From the NCBI GenBank assembly GCA_037447655.1, contig JBBHKE010000655.1, positions 246,568 through 310,567 of the forward strand: 64,000 bases of DNA, given 5' to 3'. The position numbers and the translations under genes are program-made. The stretch is from Zygnema cylindricum. Taxonomy: Eukaryota; Streptophyta; Zygnematophyceae; Zygnematales; Zygnemataceae. This document shows, one piece after another, positions 11,401-23,026 of this stretch. A model generated the notes under the pieces. It was given only the letters and a program-made list of their open reading frames with translations. It had not been told where the DNA came from and searched no databases. Position 1 is the stretch's first letter, and each line of letters starts with the position of its first letter.

Positions 11401-14400
11401 AAAATGTGAAATATTTCATCATTAGTAAGTCATCAAATCTTATTTTTTGGGGTTTTTTGGGGGTTTTTTTGGGTTTTTCTGCAGTGCCTTACCTAAAATT
11501 GTCAAAACGGGATTTTCTGCGATTCATCTGATTTACTTCTTTACATCAGGTCCTGATGAGGTCAGTTCCATTTCTTCCCACGTTTTTCCTTTTTTTTGGT
11601 TTTTCTGTTTTTCTGTTTTCCCGTTTTTCCCCGGATCTTCTTTTTGTTTACCAACTATGTTTTCAATGTCGAGGTGGAGTGAAATATGCGTTTTTTTTTC
11701 TCTTTGGTTCCTTAAGAAAATAGGAAATTGTATGGGAGGGAATTTTCCAGGTTCGTTGTTGGCAAATTCGGAAACAGACAAAAGCTCCACAAGCTGCCGG
11801 AACTATTCATACTGACTTCGAAAAGGGGTTTATTTGTGCTGAGGTGAGATTTATTTTCTGTTGAACCAATTTTCTGATTTCGGGTTGTCAAGGTTTAAGC
11901 TATGTTCGGTTTTTTTTTTTTTTGGCTGTTTAATTGTGTAGCTATGTTCGAAATCTGTGAAATGTGCGAAAAATGAGCAGAAAATGGGCATCAATTGTGA
12001 TTTTTTTTTTAACGCATTTTCATACAGAATAGGTTAAAGAAGTTATTCAAGTGCACTTTACTTGGAAAATACCAAGACATTATGGGAAAATACCCCAACA
12101 TATTGTTGTATGCTGTTATATATTCTGTCTTCAAACAGGACTTCAAGCTATTTTAAAGCTACGATTTTTTTGATAGAATGGAGAACTTTTGGACTAATTG
12201 AGGGGAGAAGTAAATCTACAAATTGCAAAGCTTTCCTGTTTTGTTCCTTATCATTTTTTGAAGTTCAGTTACTTATCTCTTATGGAAGTTAAGTTACTTA
12301 TCACTTTTCATGAGTTTAGTTATTAGTTTAGTTACTTATCGCTTTTGAGAGAATAGTTATTTATTGCTTTTGGAAGTTTAAATGCTTATCACTTTTGGAA
12401 GCTTATATTTTGCAGGTGATGAAATACGAGGACCTTAGAGAGCTCGGGTCTGAGAATGCTGTCAAGGTAAGAGGCTTATTCACACCTATGGGTTTACTTC
12501 TTTGATTCGCCACTTATGTTAAAAACAATATCCTCCTCTTCCTTTTTTTGAGAACAAAAAAGTGTTTGCTGTTTCAGGTAAAGAGTTATGCCCTGTTGTA
12601 ACCCTTGAAAGAGTTAAAAGAAAAATGGGAACATTGACAAAGGGAAAACAAATCGTTTTTTATAAAAGGGGCTCCGAGGCTTTATGTTTTTTGAACGGTT
12701 TATTTGTTTTTGGGAACTACACCGTGTTCTTTTATTAGAGTTAACGTTTTTTTTGCCTTAAATCATGTGTCCGATTATCATGTGGAGACCTCCAATTCGG
12801 AAACCTTATCTTTTTATATCAACAATTGGTTTAATAATTGCATAATTGTGCACGGAGAAAAGTTAAATTAAAGGCAGAAAATATTAAAGTTAACAATATA
12901 ATATAATATAATATACCGGGAATTACAAATATTTTTCACCAAGGGCACTACACTGTGAATCACTATTAGTGTTCATAACACTGGTTCCGTCCCTTTCATT
13001 TTTCCCCTTTGAACACAAAATAGTAGTGTTGTGTATCGGTAAAAAACTTATCGCGATAACACTGATACCGATAGTTATCGGTTATCGAACGGTCAGAGGT
13101 TCCGATATATCGGTCTGAGACCAACAAATTCCACATCGGTGATAACTTAAAAATATATAGTATGCATACAATAGTACTTTATAACATACTGTATTATATT
13201 ATTGACTTTGTATAATAAAGTACCTTCCATTGCACCCCGTACATTCTTCATACAGTTATATACAGTGTCCGTACATGTCCGTACTTTCTAGGTTATATAA
13301 ATGATTTTTAGGGTTTTAGAGTACATTTCCTTAAATTCCGTATATTCAGTATAACTGCCGCACATTTTTCATACATGTACAGTGGCCGTATTTTCCGTAC
13401 TTGTTAGGGATATTAATTTTAGGGTTTGGAGGATACATTGCCGTACATTTTCGTATATTTCAGTACAGCTGCGCTACATTTTCGTATATTTACGTGCAAT
13501 GTTTGAACATATCCGTACTACTTAGGGTTATTATAAAGGTGGATTTTAGGGTTTATAGGGTACATTGCCGTACGTTCCAATATATTTCAGTACGGTTGAC
13601 AAAGATTTGCCGTATTATTAGGTTTGTAGGGTACACTTTCCGTATAACTTCGTACATTTATGTTAGTTGTTCGTAATTTTAAAGATTTTTTAAGGATTTT
13701 CTATTATTTCGCTTTTCGTACATTTCCGTACAGATAAATCTATACATATTTTATGAAAAGTATGAAATCGAGGAATATTACGTAATTTTCACAGAAAATT
13801 CCAAATCCGTACGAATTGGACATCTATGGGCGTAACAGTCAAAAGGACATTGAGGAAGGGTATGGGAGCGTGGAACCCAAGTAAAACCCCCTTAAATAAT
13901 AAATAATCAAGGAAAAATCGCGATTTTTTACCGAAATCGGGGGGAAGGGGGTCTGCGGCGCGTCCGAGGAATATGACGTACAGTTGAGTGTAATTTATCT
14001 GTATGGTCCGTACATATATCGCCGATATTTATCGATATCGGTGTTATCGCCGATAAATACCGATAAATATCGGTTATTTATCGGCGATAACGATATATCG
14101 TACCAATATATCGATTATCGGGTACCCGGAAAAAGGTCCATATCGGTTATCGGCAAATCCTTATCGATACACAACACTACAAAATAGTATTATTACAACT
14201 GGTTGTTATTTTCTTAACACTAATTCTTTTTGCGGTCCACAAATGTCCACAACATCCTAAAACACTCTCTTCATAGTAAAATAACCCTAATAGTGAAAAA
14301 CCCCAAAAACCGATAAAACACTAATAGCAACCAAATACTAATAGTGATTAAACGCTAATAGCGATCAAACACTTATATCGATTAAACACTAATAGTGATT

Positions 14401-14622
14401 AGCCCTAATAGCAATTAAACACTAATAGCAATTGGCAATGTAGTGAGATTATAGATTATAGAATGAATGAAGTCATTAACAAAAAAAAATTGTCAATTTT
14501 TTTTGTCTGGATCTGATTTGCAGGCTGCGGGAAAATATAAGCAAGAAGGAAAGAATTATGTCGTCCAGGATGGTGACATCATCTTTTTCAAATTCAATGT
14601 TTCTTCCGGCGGCAAGAAGTAA
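5477..14622 (+). CDS. OLA1: Obg-like ATPase 1 (YchF/OLA1), complete, 11 exons
   Basis: Exons: 5477-5725, 6282-6405, 7200-7291, 8108-8206, 9295-9408, 9972-10036, 10865-10981, 11485-11560, 11751-11843, 12416-12466 and 14524-14622 (TAA). Phases agree throughout and give 392 residues, the usual size. Residues 29-37 form the P-loop GLPNVGKST. Residues 92-96 (DIAGL) are the switch II region. NLTE at 228-231 replaces the NKxD motif, which fits the family's preference for ATP over GTP. The C-terminus ([14 protein letters not shown]) is the TGS domain. OLA1 is a cytosolic ATPase linked to ribosomes, translation control and stress responses. The start is the first ATG after the telo-boxes. Intron 1 has a GC donor (GAG|GCAAGT); the other introns I placed are GT-AG. 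AATAAA follows at 14636. A 353-base gap lies within intron 7 and does not touch coding sequence. Confidence 0.97.
5726..6281 (+). other. OLA1 intron 1: GC-AG intron with repeated copies of its own donor
   Basis: The true junction GAG|GCAAGT at 5725/5726 is followed by further GAGGCAAGTTT-like copies near 5779, 5888, 5963 and 6030, within GA-rich imperfect repeats of about 55-110 bases. The acceptor used is TCTCAG ending at 6281. Confidence 0.85.
6855..7060. repeat. TTATGA-type microsatellite in OLA1 intron 2
   Basis: Degenerate repeats of GATTATGATTATG and GAGTATGAGTAT units. No other feature seen. Confidence 0.8.
8720..9262. repeat. Long GTGGGAGAAA purine tract in OLA1 intron 4
   Basis: About 540 bases of repeated GTGGGAGAAA and GAAAAGTGGGA units on the plus strand, with a shorter tract of the same motif at 8365-8465. 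The tract stops about 30 bases before the exon 5 acceptor. Confidence 0.9.
9763..9925. repeat. Pyrimidine tract in OLA1 intron 5
   Basis: Repeated CTCTCCCCTCCC units on the coding strand, about 45 bases before the exon 6 acceptor. It produces artefactual Pro/Ser and Arg/Glu frames. Confidence 0.85.
10512..10690. mobile_element. MITE family II copy, partial
   Basis: Begins GTGAATCACTATTAGTGTTA and shares the GTGCCCTTTGACCACAAA interior with other family II copies. The right terminus is not clear. Confidence 0.55.
10991..11343. other. Assembly gap (353 N)
   Basis: Run of N wholly within OLA1 intron 7, so the OLA1 coding sequence is complete. Confidence 0.99.
13025..14180. mobile_element. Non-coding inverted-repeat element with 8-bp target duplication (hAT-like size)
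   Basis: Terminal inverted repeats AGTGTTGTGTATCG and CGATACACAACACTAC bound about 1.16 kb. Direct repeats AAAATAGT flank it at 13017-13024 and 14181-14188. An 8-bp duplication is typical of hAT elements, but there is no transposase to confirm it. Subterminal regions are dense in ATATCG, GATAT and CCGTACATTT motifs. A partial relative lies at about 57010-57380. Confidence 0.75.
14290..14445. repeat. Tandem array of about seven 17-base MITE-end units
   Basis: Units of the form AAACACTAATAGCGATT repeat about seven times with small changes. The unit equals the inner part of the MITE terminal repeat, so the array looks like amplification of a transposon end. Confidence 0.85.
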
Positions 14623-14635
14623 AGACTATAATTTC

Positions 14636-14641
14636 AATAAA
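14636..14641 (+). terminator. OLA1 polyadenylation signal AATAAA
   Basis: A canonical AATAAA 14 bases after the OLA1 stop codon, followed by a T-rich stretch. The cleavage site is not visible. Confidence 0.6.
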
Positions 14642-14649
14642 GAAATGGT

Positions 14650-16130
14650 TTTTTTGTTTTATTTTTTTTGTTTTTTTGTATGATTATTACCATGTACATG
14701 TGTGCAAAATATGATAGGAAAAGTGATGGAATACTGAAATCCTATTGGCTCGCAAGAATTCTTGCTCTTTGAATATTTTGCACAGAGAGATAAAATCAAC
14801 GTCTAAAAAAATGGTTTCCCTCACTCAGAAAAGACAAAGCTATCGGATAGTAGATGCTCGATTTAAATTGAATGTTATTTGTGGGATAGTTAAAATCACC
14901 AATGAAATTGTTTTTTTCGAGAAACAAAAGCAACGCAAAGATTCCTCTTTTCGGTGAAATGAATTATAGATTTCGAGAGTTTAAAAGGTTTTACGATAAA
15001 ACTAAGGTGTATCCTCAAGCTTGTATGCGAATAATCTCGAATTTCTCGATATGATGTTTATAAGAACCTTAAAAACTTTGAAAGAAGTACATTTAGATTT
15101 TTAAGAGATCATGATATAATCGATAATTAGATTGTCAGAAACCAGTTTGCCTTGTGTATTGGAGAGTTGATTTGTCTTTATTGTGAATCTTAAACAACTC
15201 AACGCAAAAAATCTTAAGATAAAAAATTATGTCTTGTGATGTGACTAGGGACTAATATATGGGATTTCCAACCAAAAAAAAAAATTAATTCCATTTTCCA
15301 AAACATGTACGGAATTTCTAAAAGACTGGTGTACTACATGATGTCACATGTAGAGATGCAATAAAACTTCTACCGGAAACTAGTCAAACCTTTTGCCATA
15401 AAAACATTAATTTGGAAAGCTTTATATCTTGGTCCAAAAGGAACAAAAGAGACATACATTCAAGGTCGAAAAAAAGAGAAGGCAAAAACCTAGAAAAGAA
15501 GTTAGTTCAAAAGAAATGAACATGCATAGAGGACAAGTTGAAGAAGGACATGTGAAAGAACAAACGCAAAATCAAGAGCAAAATAAATCACTTAGACGAA
15601 AATTTTCCAAACAAACTCGCGAAGAAAAATCCACTAAAGCAACCTTGTAAATCCCCCAACCCAAAAAGGAGAGTCGGAACACATTGGCAATCCATAATTG
15701 CAATTATTATTATAATATATATTCGCGGTAATATATATAATTATCGAAGAAGGATAGAAGCTTGCACGCGATGTAGAGACAATGATAAACGGTGACGATA
15801 AAAAGAGAGGACAAAAAGAGGGAAACTCATTTAAAGCAAAGCCCAAAATACAAAAATCTTGGCCACTATCAAAATGAAGTCATGTTCAACATCACTATGT
15901 GCCTAAGCACACTATATAGTGTGCCAACCCCCCCAATTTGACGCACTGCATGTGCCACCTGTAACAAAGGCAGGGTTCGCAAAACAATGTCAATGTCAAA
16001 AAAAAACTGACGCCTACAGTATTAAACGTCGCAAATTTAAGTACTGTACTGTAGCATCTCCAGATGTCATGACTTTAAGTGACGACTTTTATTTTTGGAC
16101 ATTGGAACACCCGGAAAACTACAGTACTGA
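14650..16130. other. Spacer between OLA1 and FCF1
   Basis: AT-rich sequence without a supportable gene. Short frames at 14745, 15429 (Lys/Glu-rich) and 15919 have no recognisable motif and no splice-compatible neighbours. Confidence 0.5.
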
Positions 16131-16134
16131 ACAG

Positions 16135-16350
16135 TACACAGCTCGTAGTTATGTGTTAATTTTTTTCGCTACTTAAAACATATGTTTTTCGTGCACACTT
16201 ATCGGATTTTCAATCTGACGATTAATGTTGGACGGTGAGATTCTCACCTTCCTATTGGCGGTCTCAGATTGACAATCCGACCTATGTGCACGAAGAAAGA
16301 TGTTTTAAGTGGCGAAAAAAAATATTAACACTGATAGCGATAAGCGGTGT
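16135..16350. mobile_element. MITE family I copy
   Basis: About 216 bases with degenerate left end (TACACAGCTCGTAGTTATGT) and right end CACTGATAGCGATAAGCGG. The interior inverted pair CGCTACTTAAAACAT and ATGTTTTAAGTGGCG makes the whole element a fold-back. Confidence 0.75.
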
Positions 16351-16629
16351 CGTACGGAGAATCTGCACTAAAAAACAGAGTTTGGTCGTCAAATGAAGTC
16401 TACATGGGTACATACCTTAAAATCCTAAACCCTAAAATTGGTGGTATCGGTGCAATTCGTGACTCACCTTAGTATTTGGAGTTTTGGACTATGTGCTATT
16501 GTGCTGTCGTAATGGTTACGAAACCTGCGCGGATATATTAAGATATATTCACCTCTCTCCTTCTATATTTTGACCAAACATTTGCCGAAAATTGACTGAC
16601 CAACAGCCGCAAGTGAAGAAAAAGTCTAC

Positions 16630-16850
16630 TACACCGCGAATCGCAATTAGTGTGAATGTATTTTTTGACACTTAAAACATCTTTTCTCCGTACACATTTG
16701 TCCAATTTTCAATTTAAGACCGCCAATAGGAAGCTGAGAATCTTAATTTTCAATCGCAACCGTCAGATCTCAAAACCGACATGTGTGTACGGAAAAAAGA
16801 TGTTTAACCAGACGAAAAAAACATTAACACTAATAGCGATGCACGGTGTA
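16630..16850. mobile_element. MITE family I copy (well preserved)
   Basis: 221 bases from TACACCGCGAATCGCAATTA to ATAGCGATGCACGGTGTA. Terminal inverted repeats are about 28 bases. The subterminal pair around ACATCTTTTCTCCGTACACA is also inverted. No open frame of note. It lies about 230 bases before the FCF1 start codon. Confidence 0.85.
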
Positions 16851-16894
16851 GAGTTCTTGCGATTGTCATTCACTTTTAGGGTTTCTACATTTTG

Positions 16895-17058
16895 AACCTT
16901 TAAACCTAAATCTTGAACTCTAAACTTTGCTGTAACTTTGAACCCTAAACCTTAAACCCTAAACCTTAAACCCTAAACTTTAAATCCTAAACCTTAAACC
17001 CTAAACCTTAAACCCTGAACCTTAAACCTTCAAACCCTAAACCCGAAACCCTAAACTT
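16895..17058. repeat. Degenerate telomere-type array at FCF1 start
   Basis: Alternating CCCTAAA and CCTTAAA units (14-base double units) run to within about 20 bases of the FCF1 start codon. CCCTAAA is the plant-type telomere repeat. The array may work as clustered telo-boxes; that role is inferred. Confidence 0.85.
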
Positions 17059-17076
17059 AACTTGCCGCCGAAGCTC

Positions 17077-17406
17077 ATGGGGAAAGCCAAGAAGACAAGG
17101 AAGTTTGCGGAAGTTAAGCGTCTTCTGTCTCCTCGCGAAGTCAGAGAGTCAGTTTCTCTTTTCCCTCATCCTACCAATAATAGCATAATAAAAAACCCTA
17201 AAAAGGAAACAACAAAAAGAAGCTTTGTACAAGCAGTGTGTGATTTTTTACTTTGAATTTTAATGAGCTTTGTGAAATTGTGAGAAAAATAATAACGACA
17301 TATATTACTGTTGATCAATTCATGCCGTAATACAACAAATTCTTGTTTATCTTAAGCTTTTTGTGAATTATGGTTTTGTTTGTACTTTATTTATGTATTA
17401 TCTATA

Positions 17407-17457
<51 letters not shown>

Positions 17458-20400
17458 TATATATATATATATATGGTTATATTTGTGAATTTGTACTTTA
17501 GTTGCCGAAATTAGATTGGTAAAAAAAAAAAAAAAATCAGCAAAAGAAAAAAAAAATTCAGTTTGAATTCCCAAATTTTTTCTGATTTCTCATCTTTGGC
17601 CTAAATTTTCTGTCCTTTTTTTTGAAATTGCAGGCACCAAAAGGCGGTTCTGGACCCAAAATCTCGACCGCAGAATGTCGCTCCTCCCCCTCGGAATGTG
17701 TATGTCCTCCATCTTTTGCCACGTGGCATCTCTTATTGTTTTCTGTTATCTTATTGTATCCATGAGACACTTTGTGATGTGTATGTATGTTTATGTGACA
17801 TATGTGATGTATGTGACATATGTGATGTATATGATGTATATGATAAGGAGAGGGAGGAGAGAGGGAGGGGAGAGGGAGGGAAGAGTGAGATGGAGGAGGC
17901 GGAGGGGGAGACGGATAGAGTGAGAGGGAGAGGATAAGAGGGGGAGATGTGGGAAGAGGGGAGGGGAGAGGGGGATAGTGGTATAGGAGACAGGAATTGG
18001 GGTAGGGGGCACCTCAAAATCAATTTATTTAAATTGAATGTCAACATTAAACAAAAACATGGAAAAGAAAAATTAAAAGGAAAACTGAGAAAGAAGCCCT
18101 GAAAAACCATCTCTTCAACCCTTCTATAATGAATGCCTGTCGTAAAGATAAATGAGAAAAAAAAAATGGAGATAAATGTAAACATTTCTTAATTGTCCAT
18201 CAAGTTTCTCCTTAGAAAACTTCCAGACTTTTTACTGATTCTTGCTTTCTACACTGAAACTTTTAATAAAATTGCAACAAAAATGCAAACATTTGATGAA
18301 TATATGATTTACACGCTTTTGCATCGAAAAAAATCTTAGCATGGACCCATAATTTGTCTCTTTAATGTCAATAAAGTACTAAATTTCACTAAATTGCAGT
18401 TGATTTTCTCGAAACATTGATGATCAATTCAATTAATTCCACAAATTTTCTCAACTCTTTAACAAAGAAAAGCAACTCAAACTTTTGTCTTTAGCCCCAA
18501 ACCTCTTTTTTTTTAAATATTTATGTGTTTCATAATCCGACTTCCAACTTTCAGTCCGCTCAAAAATTTTCAACCGAAAATAAATGAAGTTTTGTCTAAT
18601 TTCAGCAAAATAAATAAACTTTATGACAAAAAAAAATAACTTGAACAACATTTTACCCGCAATCAAAATTGGAGGCTAGATTTTTTTTTTTTTTTGAATG
18701 AAGTATGTCATGAAAACGGAAATGTTTATGAATTTGGGTCATGAAATGTTTTATGAATAGGGGGAAGAAGGGGAGTGGGCGGTGAAGGTGGAGAGTGGAG
18801 GAAGAGAGGAAAGGATAGTCAAGGTAGAGGAGAGAGAGGGAGAACGGCTGGAGGGAGAAGAGAAGAGATGGAGAGGTGAAGGAGAGAGAGGGAGAGGGCC
18901 AGGAGAGAGAGAAAAGGTGGGGAAGAGTTTGAGCAGAGAGGAGGGATGGAGGACAGGGTAAAGCGATTGATAAGTTTTTCTTTTTTTAGTATTTATATAC
19001 TGACATTTGAAATGATGGGAGGGAATATACAGACCCAATACTTCTGCTTCACTTTTCTTCAAACATAATACAGCTTTAGGGCCTCCATACCAGGTTTTGG
19101 TGGATACTAATTTCATCAATTTGTCGATTCAGAATAAGGTTTGTCCTAAACTCCACCTATCGTCATTGTTTCAATTTGCTCTCAATTTGTCCCAATTTTG
19201 TCCCGATTCTGTCTAAATTTTGTCCCAATTTTGTCTCAATTTTATCCCAATCTTTGTTCCATTTTTTTCTCGATTTTGTCCCAATTTTATCCCAACTTCA
19301 TCGCAAATTTCTCCCAACTGTTTTGCTTAGAGAATTTTTCAATTTGTCGATCTTATAATGGATCGTGAACCTTATTGGTTTTTGAAGCTTGATTGTTTCT
19401 GGGGCTTTGCAGTTGGACATGAAAGTCGCGATGATGGACTGTCTTTATGCAAAATGTAAGTTTCGCTCTCAAACTCTTTCATTTAAGCAATGGCAGATGT
19501 TCAAATTTGTTTATCTTGGGTTACCTTATATGTATGTTTATTTTTATATCCTCCCCCCTTCTCTCCCTCTCTCTTTTGTCAGTCACTCTTCCCCTCTCCC
19601 TCCCTTCCTCCCACCCTCCCTCCTCTTTGACAGTCACTCTCTTCCTCCCTCTCTCCCACCCTCCCTCCCTCCCTCCTTCGCCTCTCCCGTTCCACTCTTC
19701 CCTCTCTCTCTATCTCACACACACGACGCCTGCACTGTTTTTCTTGCCCTTACAAGAGCAATCTCTCTCGTCCTCCCTCCTTTCCTCCCTCCCTCTCACT
19801 CTCTCTCACTCTCTCTCCCTCTCTGTCCCTCTCTCCACTTTCTACTATGTCCCTGCAGGCACACCCTGCATCACAGACTGTGTGATGGCCGAGCTCGAGA
19901 AGTTGGGACAGAAATACCGCGTGGCTTTGAGGTTTGTTTATATTACTATCCTTCTCCCTCCCGTTTTAATTCTCTTTGTTCACAAAAGGGATAACTAAAC
20001 CTTGCACTTAAAATCGTACAGGAATTTCTCAAAAGTATGTCAGCTCTCTTTGTATCCGGTCATCATCTCGTCTATGTACATCTTCAAATACGATGAAAAA
20101 AAATCTGCGTGAAATGTACATTTAAAAAATTCAATGGACCAAATTCAATGGAAAAACCCATTTATAGAAATGATAATGCTTAGTCAATGTACATTTATAG
20201 AAACAAGGGATCCCAGTGAGATTTCCATTGTGTGGGAACGGTTTGAGGAGAAATTTGTCGGTTTTTGTATATGGGTGATGCAGGCTTGCGAAAAATGATG
20301 ATGTTGAGAGGATACCTTGTACTCATTCTGGAACATATGCCGATGATTGTCTCGTTCAAAGAGTCACTGCGGTATGTAAAAATGAGAAACCTACTAATTT

Positions 20401-21924
20401 TCCAGCTTTACTTCACTCCCTATTTCCAAAGTAAAAGGATTTTCCAGCTTTACTTTTCTCTCTATTTCCAAAGTTAAGAATATGCTCGAGAAAAGTTTTA
20501 GAGAATGCTTGCTTGAAGTCACGGTAAGTAGTAAATCAATAATTTGTCATATGGTAAGTAATGATTTTAATGATTTTAAAAAGGAGACACTCGATTGTTT
20601 GATGTATCTTGAAGCTCCCTTTCTTGATTTAAGAGAATTTTATAACTTAAGCATTGATATACCAACAGGATATAAAGAAATACACAAAGAAATGTTTTCT
20701 GTCAAGCAGTATAGTAAGAGGGCATGAGAGAGGTAGAGCTTTTCAGAGCACAGGAAAATCTTGACTTGATCAGTGCTGTATTTTTGACAAATAAGGGAAT
20801 GTAATAATATTACCAATCAGTTTATTAATCAATTTCCTAATCAATTATAAATTATGATTAGTTAGGAAGTTCAAAGCATCTTTCACTGTGTTTGAGATTT
20901 CACTTGACGATTCACCGTTGTTAGTCAGAGATGGTCCACACTAATTATTGTGCAAAAAAATACGTGTGAGTTTTTCTTTCTTAAATATTTTTTTTGTGGG
21001 TCGGGTCCTCAGCACAAATGCTATATTGTCGCGACTTGCGATCGAGATTTGAAGAGACGTATACGAAAGGTGGGTGTCCTTCTTAATAAACTTTGTAAAT
21101 AACCTAATTTTCCTAATTGCCCGGATACAAAATGTAAAGAGCTCATCGCTAGAGTTAATATTAGAGTTAATGAGTTTAATTCAAGTGCATGGTTTTTTGG
21201 TCCAAATTCAAGAATTAATGTTAATATAAGTTAGTAAGTCTTAAGCTAATAATGAGCCACGTGGCAGAATTTAGTAGTTTATTTGTATAGTTAATAAAAG
21301 ACTGTTGAAAAAAACTCGAGAAATTTTTATTTTTTTCTCCTTAACGCTTATACTTTCACTGATTTTAATAATGATGTAAAATGTAGTGAGTACATTTGAT
21401 CAGACAAACCTAAAAAATTAAAAAAGACCTAAAAGATAAAAAAAGACCTAAAAATAAAAAAGACCTAAAAACATAAAAAAAAAACCTAAAAAAATAAAAA
21501 AAGACCCTAAACACCGAGTGGTTTTGGAGTTTTTTTTGGTTCAGATTCCGGGAGTACCAATAATGTATATAGCCCAACACAGATATTCTATTGAGCGATT
21601 ACCGGAGGCAACTATTGGCGGAGGTAAGTCGTGTTTTCTTAAAAGTTGTTGAAGTTGTTAATTTGTTTCCTGTCTTATTATACTTTGGTATATTTGTTTA
21701 TGTGTTTGTTTGTTTGTTTTTTTCTTTTATTTATTTTTTCTTTTTGGGACTCGGTAGGTCATTTCAGTGGTGTAAATTTTAAGTCTTATATTCTTTGTTT
21801 TGAGAAAGAATGATGTCAAAGAAAAAAAATGAAAAAAAAAAGAAAAAAAAGAAAAAAGAAAAAGAAAAAAAAATGAGAAAAACTGACATTTTTCTGGCAT
21901 GTGTATGCAGCTCCGAGAATGTAA
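17077..21924 (+). CDS. FCF1: FCF1/UTP24 PIN-domain rRNA-processing nuclease, complete, 9 exons
   Basis: Exons: 17077-17147, 17634-17699, 19033-19138, 19413-19455, 19859-19931, 20284-20371, 21013-21069, 21545-21623 and 21911-21924 (TAA). Phases agree and give 198 residues, the family size. The start is ATG 17077 (MGKAKKTRKF, the conserved N-terminus). The PIN domain holds likely metal-binding acids: D70 in LVDTNF, E107 in CVMAELEK, D140/D141 in TYADDCLV and D159 in ATCDRDLK. The C-terminus IPGVPIMYI...LPEATIGG is nearly invariant in plants and animals. In yeast, Utp24 belongs to the nucleolar small-subunit processome and is needed for pre-18S cleavage at A1 and A2. The 3' untranslated region runs straight into a large repeat at 21970. 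Confidence 0.97.
17410..17474. repeat. (TA)n microsatellite in FCF1 intron 1
   Basis: About 65 bases of alternating TA with one interruption. Confidence 0.95.
17845..18010. repeat. Purine tract in FCF1 intron 2
   Basis: GGGAGAGGGAGG-type repeats. A second tract of similar composition lies at about 18760-18960 in the same intron. Confidence 0.85.
19165..19320. repeat. AATTTTGTCCC tandem repeat in FCF1 intron 3
   Basis: Around a dozen imperfect 11-12-base units of AATTTTGTCCC between exons 3 and 4. Confidence 0.8.
19550..19850. repeat. CTCTCCCTCC pyrimidine tract in FCF1 intron 4
   Basis: About 300 bases of C/T on the coding strand ending directly at the exon 5 acceptor (CCCTGCAG at 19858). 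It could serve as a very long polypyrimidine tract. Confidence 0.85.
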
Positions 21925-23026
21925 CAATTGGCCGATATCGAAAATAGTGAAGATTCTCGACCTTTTTTCATGACAAAATTGATAATTTTTAATGTTCGGC
22001 AAAATAGTAAACCTTGTTCGGAAGCAGTTTTTTTAAGGTAGTTTTACAGAGAATTTTTACAGGAAAACATAATAATTTTTTGCTGGATATATTTTTACAT
22101 GAGAAATTTTTTTAGGAGAATTTTTTACAGGAGATTTTTCTGGAAGAAATTTTCACAGGAGAAATTTTTACAGGAAAATTTTTACATGACAAAATTGATT
22201 TTTGCAGAATAAGTAATTGCCACACAATTGTTTTTATTGTACAGTATCTAGTGTCATTTCTTTACCCTTACAAACATCGAGTTTTGATCACGGAGAAAAG
22301 TTAGAAAAATTGATATTAAGACATCGTCAAATTTGAATTGGCCCATTTTGGGGTTTTTGAGGCATAATAATAAAGGTGAAAGTAGTTAAAAAAAAACAAA
22401 ATGGAGAAAAGGATTATTTTTGTGGAAATTGTCATTTGTGGAAATTTCATTTTTGGAAACTCATCTCGAAGGTAATAATTGAATAATTGTTGAGAAATGT
22501 GATACACTTCTTACAAAATTGCTTTTGATTTCTTTGAAAAATGTTTGTTGTTTCGAATGTGATTTTGATGTTTTTACCATTTTTACGATTTTCAATATAA
22601 AAATGTGATGGTTGTGATTTTTACTTTTTAAGAAATACCCATTTTGAATTCGAAAACAAGATATGTAGTCTTTCGAAAAATGTGATTTGTAAATATATAA
22701 ATTTATAAAATTTGCAAGTTTGACTTTTGTCTGTGCTCAAACATTATCAAACTAGTGTATTTTAATATAAAAACCTTTTTTTTTCGCCAACCGTATGTAC
22801 TGTTGCTCGGGCGACAATTATGAAATTGCTATAGGGAGCTCATTTTCTATATACACACCAAATTTGAATTGTAATTTTCTTCACTCAGTTACATGAGAAA
22901 GTACCGTACCATTAAAGATGTAATTTAAGGAGAAAAATTTGAGGAAAAACTGTCTACTCTACTTCTGTGAAATTATGTAAGGTTAACTCAAAGCAAGACA
23001 AAAAGACATATCAGGACACTCAAAGG

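Larger units (their letters stand above)
12945..14450. mobile_element. MITE family II copy split by an inserted element
   Basis: The left end CTACACTGTGAATCACTATT at about 12947 and family II interior (CCTTTGAACACAAAATAGT) are interrupted at 13025. The interior resumes at 14181 and ends in a 17-base tandem array before the OLA1 exon 11 acceptor. Confidence 0.65.

Noticed and set aside
17062-17076. Upstream TTG start adding five residues to FCF1
   Set aside because: The conserved family N-terminus begins at ATG 17077 and TTG is not a normal eukaryotic start.
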